A stretch of 64,000 nt of DNA from Glandiceps talaboti (GCF_964340395.1 NC_135550.1:16535484-16599483), one strand, 5' to 3'; shown: positions 50,722-64,000, counted from the first letter of the stretch. A program made the numbers and translations. Notes: generated by a model not told the origin, from the letters alone.

Positions 50722-53700
50722 ATGGAACTGTTTGGGTTTTCAACGACCATTCCTCTTGTAGTGGCAGTTATTTTCTTGCTTTATTTGTGAGTACAGTCGA
50801 TTTGAGTGAGATTTAGAATTGTAAAATACAAACTGTGTGGCGTCCAAACTATCTCGTACTTGTAACCATGAATTATATGTTGTCAGACAGGGAGCAGATA
50901 TGAAGGCCAGTCAGCAAACATGCATGTATTTCATCATCGGTTTTTGCCCAGTTTGGGTTGTGACTCCGAATAATTTCTTTAAAATAATTAATGCCCATTA
51001 ACGTTATTAATGGGTTGTCTAAAATGCAATGGTCATCGTCGTTGATGAGTTTAACAAGCGTGAACACAAAAACTAGTGTTCATGACCCTTTAATCATATC
51101 TCGGACCACCAAACAATATCAATAATTGGCAGAGTCGTTTTATATGTACACATGCAAAACAAGGATAACCCGAAATTCGATTTTCAGATATTTACCATAA
51201 GATGTATCGCTTCCTATGTAAATAATAAAACCAGAAGTAAAAGTGGTATACTGGGAAGTCTGGCTTGGATATAGCGATTTGATAGGCTTTTAAATGATTT
51301 CATCTGTGCCCTTATTAAACAAATTTAACAAATACATCCAAAAGAATTTGTGCTTGCTACGAGGTATGTTTTGAATAACAAGCAGAGAAGAACGGATAAA
51401 ACTTTAAAATACAGACTCCCTTCTTCCCGACGGAATATCCTTAGTCCAATAATGGACGTAGTGTCGGGAGACCTGGTATTTGATCATGACATGAGTGGTT
51501 TTGCCCAAAGCAATATGGAACTTCATGCCATACGAGAGGTCAGTTAGTAGCAATTGAATGAGTACATTCATCAAATTCATCAAAATCATGTATTCCTAGA
51601 CGTAGTTTCACATGGACTATCAAATTGTCGCTCAAATAAGGTAGACAGTAATAGGCGAACATCAATGGAAGTGTACATGTTGAGCAGATTGGATGTTGCA
51701 ATGTTGTAAAAAAAATGTGAACTAATTGTTGCTGACTGTAGACATATTACTGAACTATGATCATGTACACGTGGACGCAAATTCCAATACAAATAAGAGG
51801 TGTATATTGTCATAAAGTTAATAAATACCGTAAAAGATATCCATAACAAGTGATAAGACGCGTGATATATCTGTGGCCATATTTTCAGTAACCTTTCAAT
51901 AAAGACCGAAGCCTAAATTATGGAAATGTTTCTTTTTAAATTTGGAAACGGCAAATGCCGAGGCATATACACTAGAATTGTCGATAGGTTTTTCAAATAA
52001 ATATAAGATAAATAAGCTACTTTGCATAACTGAGCTTGTATGTGACTGGTGTGATCTCTGTTATTAAATAATTATTGCAATCGCCAACTGACGTCGTACA
52101 AAACACTGGTCTCTTGGGCCAACGTTGGAAAAAGTTCCCCCAACAAGCGCGAGAGCCGTATACATTTACCCTGGTTCATGGGAATGAGGGAGCAAACTAG
52201 TGCAGAGTTCAAGTTGACGTAAATTACGAAAGTTAGTTACGCTGATTAATTCACATATAAGAGCTTCTACTACGTTAATGCATGTTACTGCACCGTCAAA
52301 TAAAGTCCGGCAAATTTATGTGATCAAAAAAATCGGAAAAGCATGAAAAACAGAAAAGCTGATCAGAATTGTCATCTGGAACTCATGCCACGAACTGTAG
52401 CAGGCGAGCTCAAATTATGAATAGCTATTACAAAACTAATGAAACCTATAATTGTAAACTATACCGCTGATTCATTTGTTCATGTTTCTCAACGTTGTTT
52501 TAGGTATGCTACATGGACGTTCTCTACCTTCAAGAAGTTAGGTATACCCGGACCTAAACCACTGCCGCTTGTTGGAAACATGTTTGAGCTGATCAGCAAT
52601 GTGAGAAAACTTCTACTGATTTTCACCTGAAAGTATTAACTGGTTTCATCATATAAATATAAAATAATATAATGAGTAATAGTGTATGTGTTACACTCCA
52701 AACATGTAGGTTAAAACTGCACTAATTTGTATCTGTATAATCAGTTTCCGATCAGACAACCACAAACTACTGTTACAGTATAGAAATTGGTAAAATACCA
52801 ATAATAAAACATTCTACATGTTAATCAGTCAATCTAGACGCTGATGTTTTGGGTGTGAGCCCAAAATGAATTTGATATGATTTATGTATGAAGCTAAGAA
52901 ATATGTTCGCCCGTAAGTGATTCAATTCTTTCCATGGTGTTAGATATTACGAATAAGTTATTGTATATTGTATGTAGCGATTCGGAAACATTTTCAAAAC
53001 ATATGTTCAGTTTCAGCTAGTGCATCTATCAGTGAAAGACTCATTTATGCAACATTATGTTCAGTTTCAACTAGTGCAGTTATCGGTGAAAGACTCATTT
53101 ATGCAACATTATATTCAGTTTCAGCTAGTGCAGCGATCAATAAAAGACTCAATTATGCAATATTATGTTTTGTTAATACTTGTATTCAAAGTGTATATAT
53201 ATGTAATGTGGTGTCTTCTATATTTATTTCCGTTGGCAGGGTATGGCAAAAAAAGACGTCGAATGGACTAAAAAGTATGGCAAATTGTTTGGGTAAGCTT
53301 TACATGCTTAAAATGTATTTGTTTTGTACATTTGATGACGAGTTTTTCATAAATGTAATGCAAATCACAAATAAACTTTTCCAGAGCTAAGTGAAACAAA
53401 TCGATCGGGCATTTAAAAACGAATTCCAAAAACAACTCAAAAAGAATCAAACATTCAATTACAGATTTAAAACATGATGTGAATGTTAAAGTAGCACGAG
53501 TTGAGTTTATAAGATTTTTGTACCCCAGAGAAAATACTTGTGTAAAACCTCCATTAAACCATAGACCCTGGGTGGAGGGTCTATGATTAAACTATGTAAT
53601 GTCGATGCACGCCACATTGTCCTCTGTCGTTAAATTTGTTAGAACAGTGGATTGCACGGTAGGGATTTCCTTGACATTATTTTACACTTACAATGAATTA

Positions 53701-56700
53701 CGTCAATTCTTACTACCAAGTTTGGGTTCAGTCAATTGCAAGTGATGGTTCAGTGTCCTCAAATATATAGGGTATACTTTAAATATGCAGCAAACATTAC
53801 TCCACAAAGCCAATAAACTCAGCTTGTGCCCCTTCAAATCGTTCATATATAATCGTTTGTTGTTGAAATTTATATTACATCTATCTTGCATTTTATCAGA
53901 ATTTTTGAAGGTCGCTCTCCTTTGATTGTGGTATCTGACCCAGAGATGGTTAAACAGATATGTGTCAAGAAATCGTCATCATTTTACAACAAAAGGGTAT
54001 GGAATGCAAATATAATGTTATATTCTTATACTTTCTTAGCTGTCGCTATATCTATCAATCATACTGTCAGTCAGTCAGTCAGTCAGTCAGTCAGTCAAGC
54101 AATATATCAATCAATGAAAATTTAAAAAAAAACGAGACGTGCCTCAAATAGAGTCTAGATACGCCACCCATTTGACAGCAGTTAGGGCAAAGGAATTAGG
54201 GAAATTAGAAAGAAAGTGCGTGCAATAATGCCTTGGTGACTAAGCCGCTCACCCTTATTCAGCTTATGAAATTGCACATTAGTTTAGTTACTCTTTCTAA
54301 CATGAAAGATGGGAGTTTTGATAACCAAACTCAGCATTTATTTTAACACTATCTTTATACAGCGACTACCCTTGGAAAGTAAACCATTGGACTCTGCACT
54401 TAACAATCTCATTGATGGTCACTGGAAGAAAACAAGAAACACGTTAACGCCTGCATTTAGTGCATCAAAGATGAAATTGGTAATGTGGTTGTAACTGTTA
54501 CAAATATTAGCAACGTCATTTAGTTATTATAGTCAGATATTTCATTTTATGACATGCAATATACCGACCGCAGAAAACACACATAACAGATAATATATAT
54601 TTAAGACTGGCTCACTAAGAACATTTGTAAACAATACATTATTTTTGTTTTTGGGAGTTTCTTATATATTTTTTTGTTTTGTTTTTGTGTGTACCATAAA
54701 CACTTTTTTTGACTTACTGTGCATTTTTATTGAAAGTTCTGACCAAAATGTAAAATTCTCCATGTATTGTACAGATGTCTCCACTTATAAGTGTTTGCGC
54801 AGATATCATGCAGAAAAATTTAGACAAACTCTGCAAAGAAGGAACAATAATACAATGCAAGGAGTAAGTATACAAACATGTTATTGAATCAAAGTTTCTT
54901 TTTACTATCGATGAGTTCATATATTTCATCAAGTTTAAATGACCAGCAAGGAAGAAAGTGTAAATACATTTATCTGCAGGCATTTCTAGCACAGACTCAG
55001 AGGGACAAGCACAAGTGCCTATACCAATATGGAAACCAGAATGCTTAGCAGGATAAAACTTGTACGTAAGCGGAGACTTAAATATTCTAATCTTCACTGA
55101 CAAAACTTATATATCCTAGTTTGTTTTCACTTACAAACAATTCATGTTTAGCTTTCCCTTACAAATAGACCCGTATCCTGCTGTAGGCTGATGGTTATAT
55201 TAACATCATTTGGAACTTCCTGTATATATTTTTCTTTGCAGTGTATTTGGTTGTTTTGTGGTAGACAGTGTTGGCAGTGCTGGTTTTGGTGTCAGTGTCA
55301 ATTCTCAAGAACACCCAAAACATCCATTTGTTGAAAATGCTAAGAAAGCATTCAGTGGTGGACTCTTAAACCCTGCCATACTGATTATGTGTGAGTATAT
55401 AACCTCCACCACATCAAATCAACAGAAAGAGGTCAAGGTATTAAATCAAATCGTATTTATAGTGTGACTACTCGTAAAAGAAAAAAGGAGAAAAATATTT
55501 GATTTATTCGTATTTATGATCTATGAAGTTGAAGTACCCTTTTTTAATCCATATGACCACTTTAACTTTTGTTTGCGCAACATATACTTTAATTAATCTT
55601 TACTTATAGCTATTGACATTTCTTTGTACCGTTCATTACAGTTTTTTGCCCCCCTCTAGTACCAGTTTTGAACTGGCTGAAAATTGGCATTGTCCCTCGG
55701 AGTATCCTCAACTATTTTGTCAACCTGATGGAAGAAACTATTAATGTTAGAATGGTTGATAAAAATGCCACGAAGGTATGTCTCTGAGTGTCCTCTTTCA
55801 AATTGGAATGTTTAATAGTCACTCTGTGTGTATATGGTTAAAGGGGGGCACAGTCTGCATCTTTCTAAATTTTGTGGTTACTTTTGTTACGTTAGATATA
55901 TTATGCTAATATTGAGTCCTGTCTAGCAACTGATAGAACCCAATCATCATCACTGGGTATACATGTAGAGTTGTGAAATATTTTGGGGGACCGATAGTAT
56001 AGAAAAACACCATTTGTACACCCATTTAGCCCAAAGGTGTGCTGTGTTTGTTTGATATTATATGGACCACAGTGGGCAGTGAGCATTCGATCAGTGATTT
56101 GATTTGATGTTTTCTTTTATTTTTCATGGCGGAATGAAACTGATTTGTCTTGCCTTCTTTGGCTAGTCTTCTCTTCCGATGGCTGAACACTCACTTTTTA
56201 TTGACTGAAAAGATACCTTTCTCCAATCTACTACAACCAAATCTCCTTATCTACCTGAAAACGTCTCTAATCGTATTACGGTATCAGTTACACTGTCTCT
56301 TGACCTGGCGTTTTAACTTTTGGGGTACTTGGTGACGTAATTCATACAACCAGGTTGTTAGTGGTATTGGATTATCACCACCAATCTTCTTGGTGTGTTT
56401 GTTTGCAGAGAACTGATCTTCTACAGCTGATGATGAATGCCCATGATGTATATGAAGAGTTCATTAAAAACAATGAACAAGAAGAAGATGAAAATGGTGT
56501 CAAACTTGTCAAAGATGGCAGGTCAGACACGTGTGACATTCACAAAGGTTTTACCAACGAGGAAATGCTTGCACAGGTACCCTTACTTTTTATCTAGTCT
56601 ATTGAAAAAGTTTATGTCAATATTATGGAAAGTAAATGTTATGCCAGGCAATATAGTCTTTCAAACAAGACCAAGCAAATTGGTGGGCTGTTGACATTTA

Positions 56701-58604
56701 ATAGTAATTGTTCTTGTTCTCACTATGTATTGATAGTGAGAGTATAGTAGAGTAGGTGTAATTAGAAATGTGCAGAGATGTTACATTTGATTTGCAATCA
56801 TTTACAGATCAGTTTAGATGTTCACACTTGTCTCAAATCATACATCATAGATGTAGAAAACTGTACAGACAATCTACCAAACACTGTAAATTTGCAATAC
56901 TACATTGTTGTTGACTTTTTGTTACTTGGAAGGGGAGATATACCATGTTGAGTAAACCCCATGGATTGAGATTATCACCTATTGTTTGTCATATTTTGCA
57001 GTCATTACTATTCTTCTTGGCTGGTTATGAAACAACTAGTACCCTTATGTCGTTTGCGGCTTACTGTTTAGCTACAAATCATGATATCCAGGTTAAACTT
57101 CAAGCTGAAATAGATGAGGTCATGGCAAACTATGATACACCCAATTATGAGGCTGTTTCTAAGATGCCCTATCTGGACATGGTGATCTCTGAAACCCTTA
57201 GAATGTACCCTCCTGCTGGCAGGTTAGTATATATGGTGTTTTCAGACTAGATTAGGATATTCTAATGCTGGGATTTCTTTATATGTGGTTCATTTAAATG
57301 TATCCTGTATTTGTTATGTCTATTTAAAAATCAAATCGTTTAATGTACTGGTTTATCGAAGCACACATACAGTTTTAACAAACAATATATATGCTTAGCA
57401 TTTCAGTGAATTCACATGTCATTTACTGGAATAGATGTACCAATTACTATACTGAATATAATATGCAGGCTGTCAATTAACCATCATGTCCAGCTCCTTT
57501 TGGCAACATCATACCATTATATACTTAGTTTGCAGAAATGGAAAAGTTAACTGCATTGTATGTTGTGCAACACCAGTTGACGATCTTTGAAATGTGCAAC
57601 TGTTCCAGCTAGCTCTATGTGTTCAACTCTTTCCTAGGTTTGATCGTGTATGTAATGAGGACGTCAACATTGGTGGTTTTAACATCCCGGATGGAATGGT
57701 TATAAATGTAGCAGTCTATGCAATTCACCACAATCCTGAAATATACCCTGAACCAGAGAGGTTTGATCCTGAAAGGTACAGGATATACTACTTTCTAGGA
57801 AGAGGTCGATCATTGTTAGATTCTCTGTAATCTAGCCAAAACAAAATTTGTAGTGTACGTTGTGTGTTAACTGTTTGGGTACAATAGCATATTAAGCTTT
57901 TCAAGACATCAAACTTTTCCATCAGATATAATGATGAAATGAAATGAAACCAGTTGTCCTCAAGGTAGGATGCTTACATGCGTAACTTGGTTTAAGCTTT
58001 TACTTTATATTTTTTGTAGATTCACAAAAGAAGAGAAAGAGAAACGACATCCATACGCATGGCTACCATTTGGAGCAGGACCACGTAACTGTATTGGCAT
58101 GAGGTTTGGTTTACTAGAAGCCAAGATTGGATTGGTCCACGCATTCAAGAACTTCACCTTTGAACCCTGTGCCGAGACGGAGGTATATCTTTGAAAAAAA
58201 TATTGATTCTTATTCGGCGTTCATTCATAAAACTATAGGATGAGATGAGATGTAATTGGTGAATATTTCATTGTTAACTGATGATTGGTGAGGTTTCAAT
58301 CATAAATTTGCCCCCCAAAAATGTACCTCCAAATTTTGTATCAAGATTTGCAGTTAATATTGTATACGTTATACTCATATCAGTCACTAATGATACAGCT
58401 GAGTTAGAATTGACATTTTGGAGTTTCCAGTATTCTAGTTTGCTATTAAATAGTACATGATATCGTTTTGAAATATATTAATGTGTATTATCTTTTTAAT
58501 CATAATTCATATTTGCATTTTTGTCATAGATCCCTCCAAAGCTGGGTAAAGCAGGAATGCTGATGCCTGAGGCTGGTATTAAACTTAAAGTGAGGCCAAG
58601 ATAA
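50722..58604 (+). CDS. CYP3-like microsomal cytochrome P450
   Basis: Exons: 50722-50786, 52504-52600, 53240-53292, 53900-53996, 54363-54479, 54775-54863, 55242-55390, 55642-55775, 56409-56576, 57002-57222, 57638-57775, 58020-58182, 58530-58604. Joined length 1566 nt, 521 aa plus TAA, all phases consistent. It is a heme monooxygenase that oxidises lipophilic substrates with NADPH-P450 reductase at the ER membrane. Landmarks: hydrophobic anchor 1-22, proline hinge IPGPKPLPL, C-helix HWKKTRNTLTPAF (Trp125, Arg129), I-helix AGYETT (330-335), ETLR (387-390), PERF (436-439), and heme loop FGAGPRNCIG with Cys467. The TDLLQLMMNAH segment and the overall wording are typical of the CYP3 family or clan. 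The length is normal and no key residue is missing. Assignment to a subfamily is not possible by eye. Confidence 0.93.
50787..52503 (+). other. intron 1 of the P450 gene
   Basis: A 1.7-kb intron after the membrane-anchor exon. Short open frames on both strands (51350-51547 and others) have no family motif. No transposon was recognised. Confidence 0.6.
53002..53163 (+). repeat. 54-bp tandem repeat, three copies, in P450 intron 2
   Basis: Units begin at 53002, 53056 and 53110 with TATGTTCAGTTTCA or TATATTCAGTTTCA and end GACTCATTTATGCAACAT (or a variant). The period is a multiple of three and two plus-strand frames stay open through all copies. It ends about 75 bases before exon 3. Confidence 0.9.
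53560..53585. repeat. 26-bp palindrome, CATAGACCCT...AGGGTCTATG
   Basis: The same motif as at 2970-2996, in intron 3 of the P450 gene. Arms CATAGACCCT and AGGGTCTATG pair perfectly around GGGTGG. Confidence 0.65.
54066..54098. repeat. (CAGT)n microsatellite
   Basis: About eight CAGT units in intron 4 of the P450 gene. Confidence 0.9.
55530..55565. repeat. solo end of the TTAA-type MITE family
   Basis: TACCCTTTTTTAATCCATAT followed by GACCACTTTAA resembles the right end of the 29743-30080 element. It lies in intron 7 of the P450 gene. No partner end was seen. Confidence 0.45.
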
Positions 58605-58823
58605 CAGTGGTTAATGGCCACTTTGGAGTAGAAGCCAAGAGATTACTCTTCCTGTTTTTTGAGAGCAGCTAATTACAAAAACTTGTTCTGAAATATTGCA
58701 TCCTGTACATCAATGATGACAATGCTCCAATTCTATTTTAATCATTCACCCATGATTCCATTTGTAATATTATGTCACAAGTACAAACTACAGGCTGAAG
58801 TTTGATTCTGTTTTAGCACCTAC

Positions 58824-58829
58824 AATAAA
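58824..58829 (+). terminator. polyadenylation signal of the P450 gene
   Basis: AATAAA lies 220 bases after the stop codon, in the sequence CCTACAATAAAGTTTATC. It is the first canonical signal downstream of the stop. Confidence 0.65.
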
Positions 58830-60878
58830 GTTTATCATGACAAAAGCTAGAAAAAAATACATCTGACATGAGGTTTTTAAATATTATTTGATGCCATTTG
58901 ACAAAATTTAATTCAATGCAGGGAACTTTAGACAATTTATCATGTATGTACTTCTACCATTTTTTCCAAAATGACTGTTGGACAGGTATAATCTGTCTAA
59001 CTTGCCTAAAACAGTCACCGATCAAGTAAACACATAGACACACACACAATTTATCATCAATGTTGCTTGTTTATTCAGTTTACTATGCTACAGAAGAAGC
59101 AATATTTGAGCAGAGAAATGCTATTTGTTTTGCGTAGACTGCCATAGAAAATCAGCAGATATATATTACAGTAACTGTAACACTGCATTGACAAAATATA
59201 TGTTCAAGTGACTACAAGCTATACCTTGGCATACACATGATGACTAAGTTGTTGGTCTTATTTATCCAAACTTATATTAAGTTAACATTGTAATTTGACA
59301 AAGATACAGAATGCTGGACTTTGATATGGTTGAATAAAATATCCGATATATAATATCAGATTCAAACAGAATAAAATATCAAAGTGTAAGGCCATTATTT
59401 GTATACATGTTTTAAAAATATTCATAGCTCAAAGTCGACATCAATACAATAAATGTCGTCATGTACATTATGACAAACAATACACAGGTGTTGTCTAACA
59501 TTCAAGTCAAACATCTTTTTGGCTCCTTCATTCTCTGTTGTTAGCTTTACATCAATATTCTATAACATTAGTCCAGATACATCTCTACATTTTTTAGTCA
59601 AAACTTACAAAAAATCAATCTCTACAACCCCTGATATTATAGTAAATATCCATTGTATTTCTAGATTCAAGCAGAATTTTTCATTTGAATATCACTAGAT
59701 AATTTTGCCTGCATATTTTACAAATATATACAGTTCAAAGTTTCAATTGATGTTGCAGAAAAATTTTTGTTTGTCTGTTTTCCGGTTCCAAGATGCATTG
59801 CATGAGACAACGTCACTTATGTCTTTATGGTTAGGCTTGTGTTTTCTTCATACATTTTCATCATAAAATGATGAAAAAACATGTTGACCTCTTTAAATGC
59901 GAGTGATTTTATAGAATGGAGACTAATCACCTTCAATGACATAAGGATTTTGACTGGTAAACCCAGAGGTATCGTCACTCAGGTGAAACCATCCCCCTGA
60001 GTAAGGCGTGCAAACACCACACCTCTGCACATACAGAATACATGGCAATGTATCGGGAGATGTACGATCCATCTTGGAACTGGCAACAGATCTATACTAA
60101 CCCCTAGACTTTATAGAGAAAGTTGTTTAGATAACACATTTCACTAAAAAAAGTGGGGTATACATCCAACACTTTAAATAGTATCTTTGTCTTATCTACT
60201 ATATACCATTATACTTTTACATAACATATTGTAATGTAAAATTTTAATGACCATATGTATACCCACATTGATATATATGTCAAAATTCTCAATCCATAAA
60301 AATTTAGAAATTACAAAATTTACAAAGCAACTATTAACAAGCATTACATGCAAATTTAAAGATTACATCAATGTTATTTCAGCTATTGTATCTGTTATTC
60401 ATCTTATGCACTTACTGATTTGGATAGTCTATAGTAGGTGCAATATTGTATCAAAAATTGAAAACTTTAAAGTTTGTAAACTTGTAATTTGTCTTAATGC
60501 ATGCATTAGAGAACTAAGATGTCATCTCACGAGTCCAAGGATTGTGATAATATCATCTGATTTTATATTATTTCATTACTATTTTGAATCATCTTTCATA
60601 AACAGAGTAATATTTCAGTGCAATATCTCAGTTCTCCAATGGACCCTGTTGCAGGATGTACAGGAAAAACAGCCAAGAATTCATGCATATCTTGGCAAGA
60701 ATAAACACGCAATTTGATATTTTCATTGCTACACTTCTTGGAATACAAGTGTCTTTAAACTACACAGCAGCAAAATCTTGGACAAGACAGTGGCTATTTT
60801 AAAAGGAAAGAAAGCATATCTATTGGCACATGTTTAGCTTGCCCATACCAGTATAAGTAGATACACTAGAAATCCAAT
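58830..60878. other. space between two convergent genes
   Basis: This stretch probably contains the 3' UTR of the minus-strand SDR gene. A plus-strand open frame of 156 codons (60247-60717) has no recognised motif, an AT-driven composition and no exon context, so I do not count it as a gene. No canonical polyadenylation signal for the SDR stood out. Confidence 0.5.
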
Positions 60879-62587
60879 TCATTCCTCAAATCCCACCATG
60901 GTAGCACTGACTTCCCACAGCTTTTTAGCAACGCCAGCATCCTTTGCCTGTGAAGACGGTTCCTTTAGTGCACAGTCACTGAGGATAATAAAACACATGG
61001 GAAATGACACCTGGTCAGAAATATTCATTACATTCATTTTTTTTTTGGCCTGAACTAAAAGACTGTAGTGCAAACTTGTTAATCCTCATTTACCCAAAGG
61101 TGTATTTCTTTGTACAAAAGTAATTACTACCATAGTTGGGCAGAAGAAAAGTAACTTTGAAACTGGTAGTCTGGAATAAATGAACACAAAATTTGGGTTT
61201 TGACTTTGTCTTCAGAGGTCTATCTCTGGAACTCAACTACTGACTAGTGATTACAATTGATACAAACAACTGGCTAGCGATTACAACTGAGACAACAATA
61301 AGAAGAGATCATATAAGTATTTCTATCACAGTTGATTGGAAGTTTTCTATCTTATTTCTCTTGAATTTACATAATCCATTCCCTTTACTTTTATCTATTA
61401 CAAATGTACTATTAGCTATTACTTCTATCACTTCTATTATTTTAGTGAAACAAAGCATGAAAATGATATTGATTAAATGTATTGAAATTTCTTGGCACAC
61501 TCCTTATAATGTATGCAAATATCTTTCTTTTCAGAAACACTTTAACTTGGGTCAGTCTATCAAAATTCTGTACATTTCACCTATGTTTTCAACCTAAAAA
61601 AATATATTTCTTACCTAAAGTACTGTCCAGACATACTTTCCAAGTCCTTGGTGACTGCACAATGAATACTGGTCTGAGCACCATCTTTTTCTGTTTTGAC
61701 AGTCAACATCAGAATGGGAAATAATATGATGGCAAGTGGATAGTATAGAAAACCAGGAATATATCTGGCCAGTTCAGTGTTTACTGCTCCTGGGTGCACG
61801 GCATATGACGTTATTCCACAATCTGAGGAGAAATAACATTTAGATCTTGTTATGGAACACTTGTGGTAGTATGATGGAGACATGGACATCTGCAAAGACT
61901 GACAAAAAGATTATAAAGAATATTCTGTTGTTTAGGACTAACTTTTCCTAAAGTTCTGCTAGACACCTATTTTTCACAAGTAATTTTTAATGTTATTGGT
62001 ATTAGGCTTTTAATGAGTTAATAAAGGAAGAAAATTTAGCTAAAAATGACTACATTTACATAAATTAAATTGAGATGCCATAAATAATCACTACCAATCA
62101 CCATCTTGAGACAGCAAGTGTTCATAGGAATGTAGTTGGTTTATGTGACGGAATAACATAACACTTAGATGTACAATGTATTAACATTGAAATTATAATA
62201 TTCATAACAGTGCATTATCAACTAACTTAATACAAACATTGGGCAACCAAAATTCTGATGATGAGATTTCAAGTCAAATTTCTTGCATAAACGTTAAACA
62301 AATCAGCAAGTTAGCACAACTATTAGAAAAGATGCATGTAGGATGGTCGTGATGAGCCAAAGAAAAAAAATAAGTACCTCCAAACTTCTTGGACAGTTCT
62401 TTAGTAAAGAGAACATTTGCGAGTTTGCTGCGTGAATATGCGAGCACTCTGTTGTAGCTCTTCTCACAACCTAGATCATCAAACTGTATTGACACTCCCT
62501 TATGTCCCATCGATGAGACTGTGACAATCCGACTTGGAGCAGACTTCTTCAATAAGTCAATCAAGAGGTTGGTCAGAAGGAAGTGAC
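60879..62587 (-). CDS. short-chain dehydrogenase, retinol dehydrogenase (RDH11-14) type, 3' part
   Basis: Three exons on the minus strand in gene order: 62378-62587, 61615-61822, 60879-60978 (stop TGA at 60879-60881). Phases 1 and 2 fit exactly ([16 protein letters not shown] and [13 protein letters not shown]). The first visible exon begins [13 protein letters not shown] and has the catalytic Ser in [12 protein letters not shown] and the YSRSK catalytic pair. The second has [11 protein letters not shown] and a hydrophobic membrane-associated stretch ([18 protein letters not shown]), then [10 protein letters not shown]. The last ends [15 protein letters not shown]. The enzyme would use NAD(P)(H) to reduce or oxidise retinoids or related lipids at the ER. 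The exons for the TGxxxGIG cofactor site and NNAG motif were not found before 64000, so the gene is cut by the window edge. Confidence 0.88.
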
Positions 62588-64000
62588 CTAGTAAGAAGGA
62601 AAAAGTACACATACATATGTAAATGTAAAAGATGTAAAAACAGACTATTTTACAATGCACATGGAATAGTGTTCCTCAATGATAACCCAACCACTTTTGT
62701 ACACAAATATTAAAAGGCAATAATATGTATACTGGACAGTTGCAAACTCCGGGTATTTGCAAAGTGAATGAAAGTGCATAATAAAACACCAGTATGAATG
62801 CAAATACAACCAGTGAAAGGCAAGTATTTATATGAAGACATTAATTAAATTAATCACACTTGGCACAGTATGTTGTAACTAAAAGAGACTGTCCGTTAGA
62901 TTTCTTAGTTTGATATAAACAGTTTTATTGCCTCTTTATGTGTACAGGAAATGCCATTAACATGCAAGGTACTATGGAAATGTTACCATAGTTCCCTCAG
63001 CAATTATTTTTATTTCTTGGTGAGTGTGAGAACTATTTGTTGTAATGGCAGCCATTCATTAATTGAAAATACTGAAATGAAATTTACAGACCGAAAGGTA
63101 AATATGTTTCAAATGTAATGTTTAATAGTGTGTGAACATTTTCTTGTATGTACAGTGCATATGTGAACAAAAGCTGTGCCAGGCAGACTAACAAGAAAGC
63201 CCAGCTGGCTAATCGATTGATTCCCTGCAGATCAGCAAAGTAATTAAAAACAAATGAAAAGGATAAAATTGAATGATAAAAATATTTAAATGCAAATAAA
63301 GATGTAATAGCCAAGGCCCTATCAGTTAAATCCCAACAAAGAGAAACCTGGCATGCTGAAAGCGTCAAACATATCTCATTAATATCTGATGAAAAAGGAG
63401 GTCTATATAGGCTTCAATTCATTCATCGTATTTCACATCTGCTTCTGTCTGTTTCATTTTATACACATACAAGCCAGGTGGAACGTGTTTGAACAGTAAC
63501 CACTGGTTATTCTATGTCACTACAAATCGTGTCGACATCACTGGTTCTGATATGTTCAAAATTGCCACTATTTTTCCTGATTTTTCCTGATTTTTCATAA
63601 CTCATGCTTGTGGATCAAGGTATAATTATGTTACTCATTGATTCATTCAGCCAGAAAATACCTGTAACACAAAGGTTTTGTCACTACTTGTTGTCCGGCC
63701 CTAACATGTAGGTAACTTGTATTTCCTTGGCTGAACAATGTACGGATAAATATCAAATTATTTGGATTGAGCTGTGCTGGACAAATGCACAGTGTTTATC
63801 ATGAACTGAACCAATTTGAAATTGAACTCTAGCTTTTGTATGGATATTGAGACAAAACAATTTCAAAGCTATGAAATTAAACCAATCTGGCTATTTGACC
63901 TTGAAGGAGACATTCAAAGTCAAAGGTCAAGGTCTTAAATGAAATCTGATATTTGATAAAATGGGTATAGTCACTTGACCATACTACTGATAAACATGTA
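62588..64000 (-). other. SDR intron and upstream sequence to the window edge
   Basis: The exon before 62587 must end in phase 1 and encode the NNAG part of the dehydrogenase. I found no such exon up to 64000, so the intron is longer than 1.4 kb or the exon escaped me. A hydrophobic minus-strand stretch at about 63150-63210 (SWAFLLVCLAQLLFTYAL) lacks a usable donor and is not included. Confidence 0.5.

Noticed and set aside
60247-60717. 156-codon plus-strand frame between the P450 and SDR genes
   Set aside because: Composition is driven by AT content, no family motif, no splice context; likely antisense to the SDR 3' UTR.
63084-63368. Hydrophobic minus-strand frame as first exon (membrane anchor) of the SDR gene
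   Set aside because: It lacks a start in good context and a donor of the needed phase, and shows no SDR N-terminal motif.

Overview
The window is nuclear DNA from an invertebrate animal. It is AT-rich, full of microsatellites and short transposons, and its genes are split into many small exons with GT-AG introns (one intron looks GC-AG). Protein content (a C-type-lectin adhesion GPCR, a CYP3-like P450, a retinol-dehydrogenase-type SDR, MULE-type transposase remains, an env-like relic) fits a bilaterian such as a cephalochordate, hemichordate or lophotrochozoan. The sequence alone does not settle which. All gene models below were built by hand from splice sites and reading phase; no transcript or database evidence was used.

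Layout. 1-14.68 kb: no recognisable gene, but a probable retroposon 3' end (3.3-3.6 kb), palindromes, an old tandem duplication (9.0-10.6 kb) and long GA, AT and TC microsatellites. 14.68-37.32 kb (+): one 21-exon gene, 905 codons plus stop, every phase consistent. It encodes a candidate signal peptide, a C-type lectin domain, a Thr/Ser-rich mucin-like stalk, a GAIN domain with GPS (autoproteolysis site), seven membrane helices and a short cytoplasmic tail. Its introns hold a tRNA-derived SINE with target-site duplication, several foldback MITEs, large microsatellites and a decayed duplicate of exon 19. A foldback element starts 17 bases after the stop codon. 37.7-44.9 kb: repeats, an env-like relic (42.4 kb, -) and a SINE/LINE-type tail (43.6 kb, -). 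44.9-49.2 kb (-): a decayed MULE-type transposon with an N-terminal zinc-binding-like region, a DDE transposase, a SWIM finger, a basic RGRPKG motif and two C48/Ulp1-like peptidase modules. 49.6-49.95 kb: a fresh 177-bp tandem duplication. 50.6-58.83 kb (+): a complete 13-exon CYP3-like P450 (521 aa) with TATA box and polyadenylation signal. 60.88-62.59 kb (-): the last three exons of an SDR of the RDH11-14 type, convergent with the P450 gene; its Rossmann-fold exons lie beyond the right edge.

The GPCR is predicted to act at the cell surface: the lectin head would bind a ligand, the stalk would hold it away from the membrane, and GAIN/GPS cleavage would leave a tethered agonist on the 7TM part. 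The P450 and SDR would both sit at the endoplasmic reticulum and handle lipophilic substrates, but nothing in the sequence shows that they are functionally linked.
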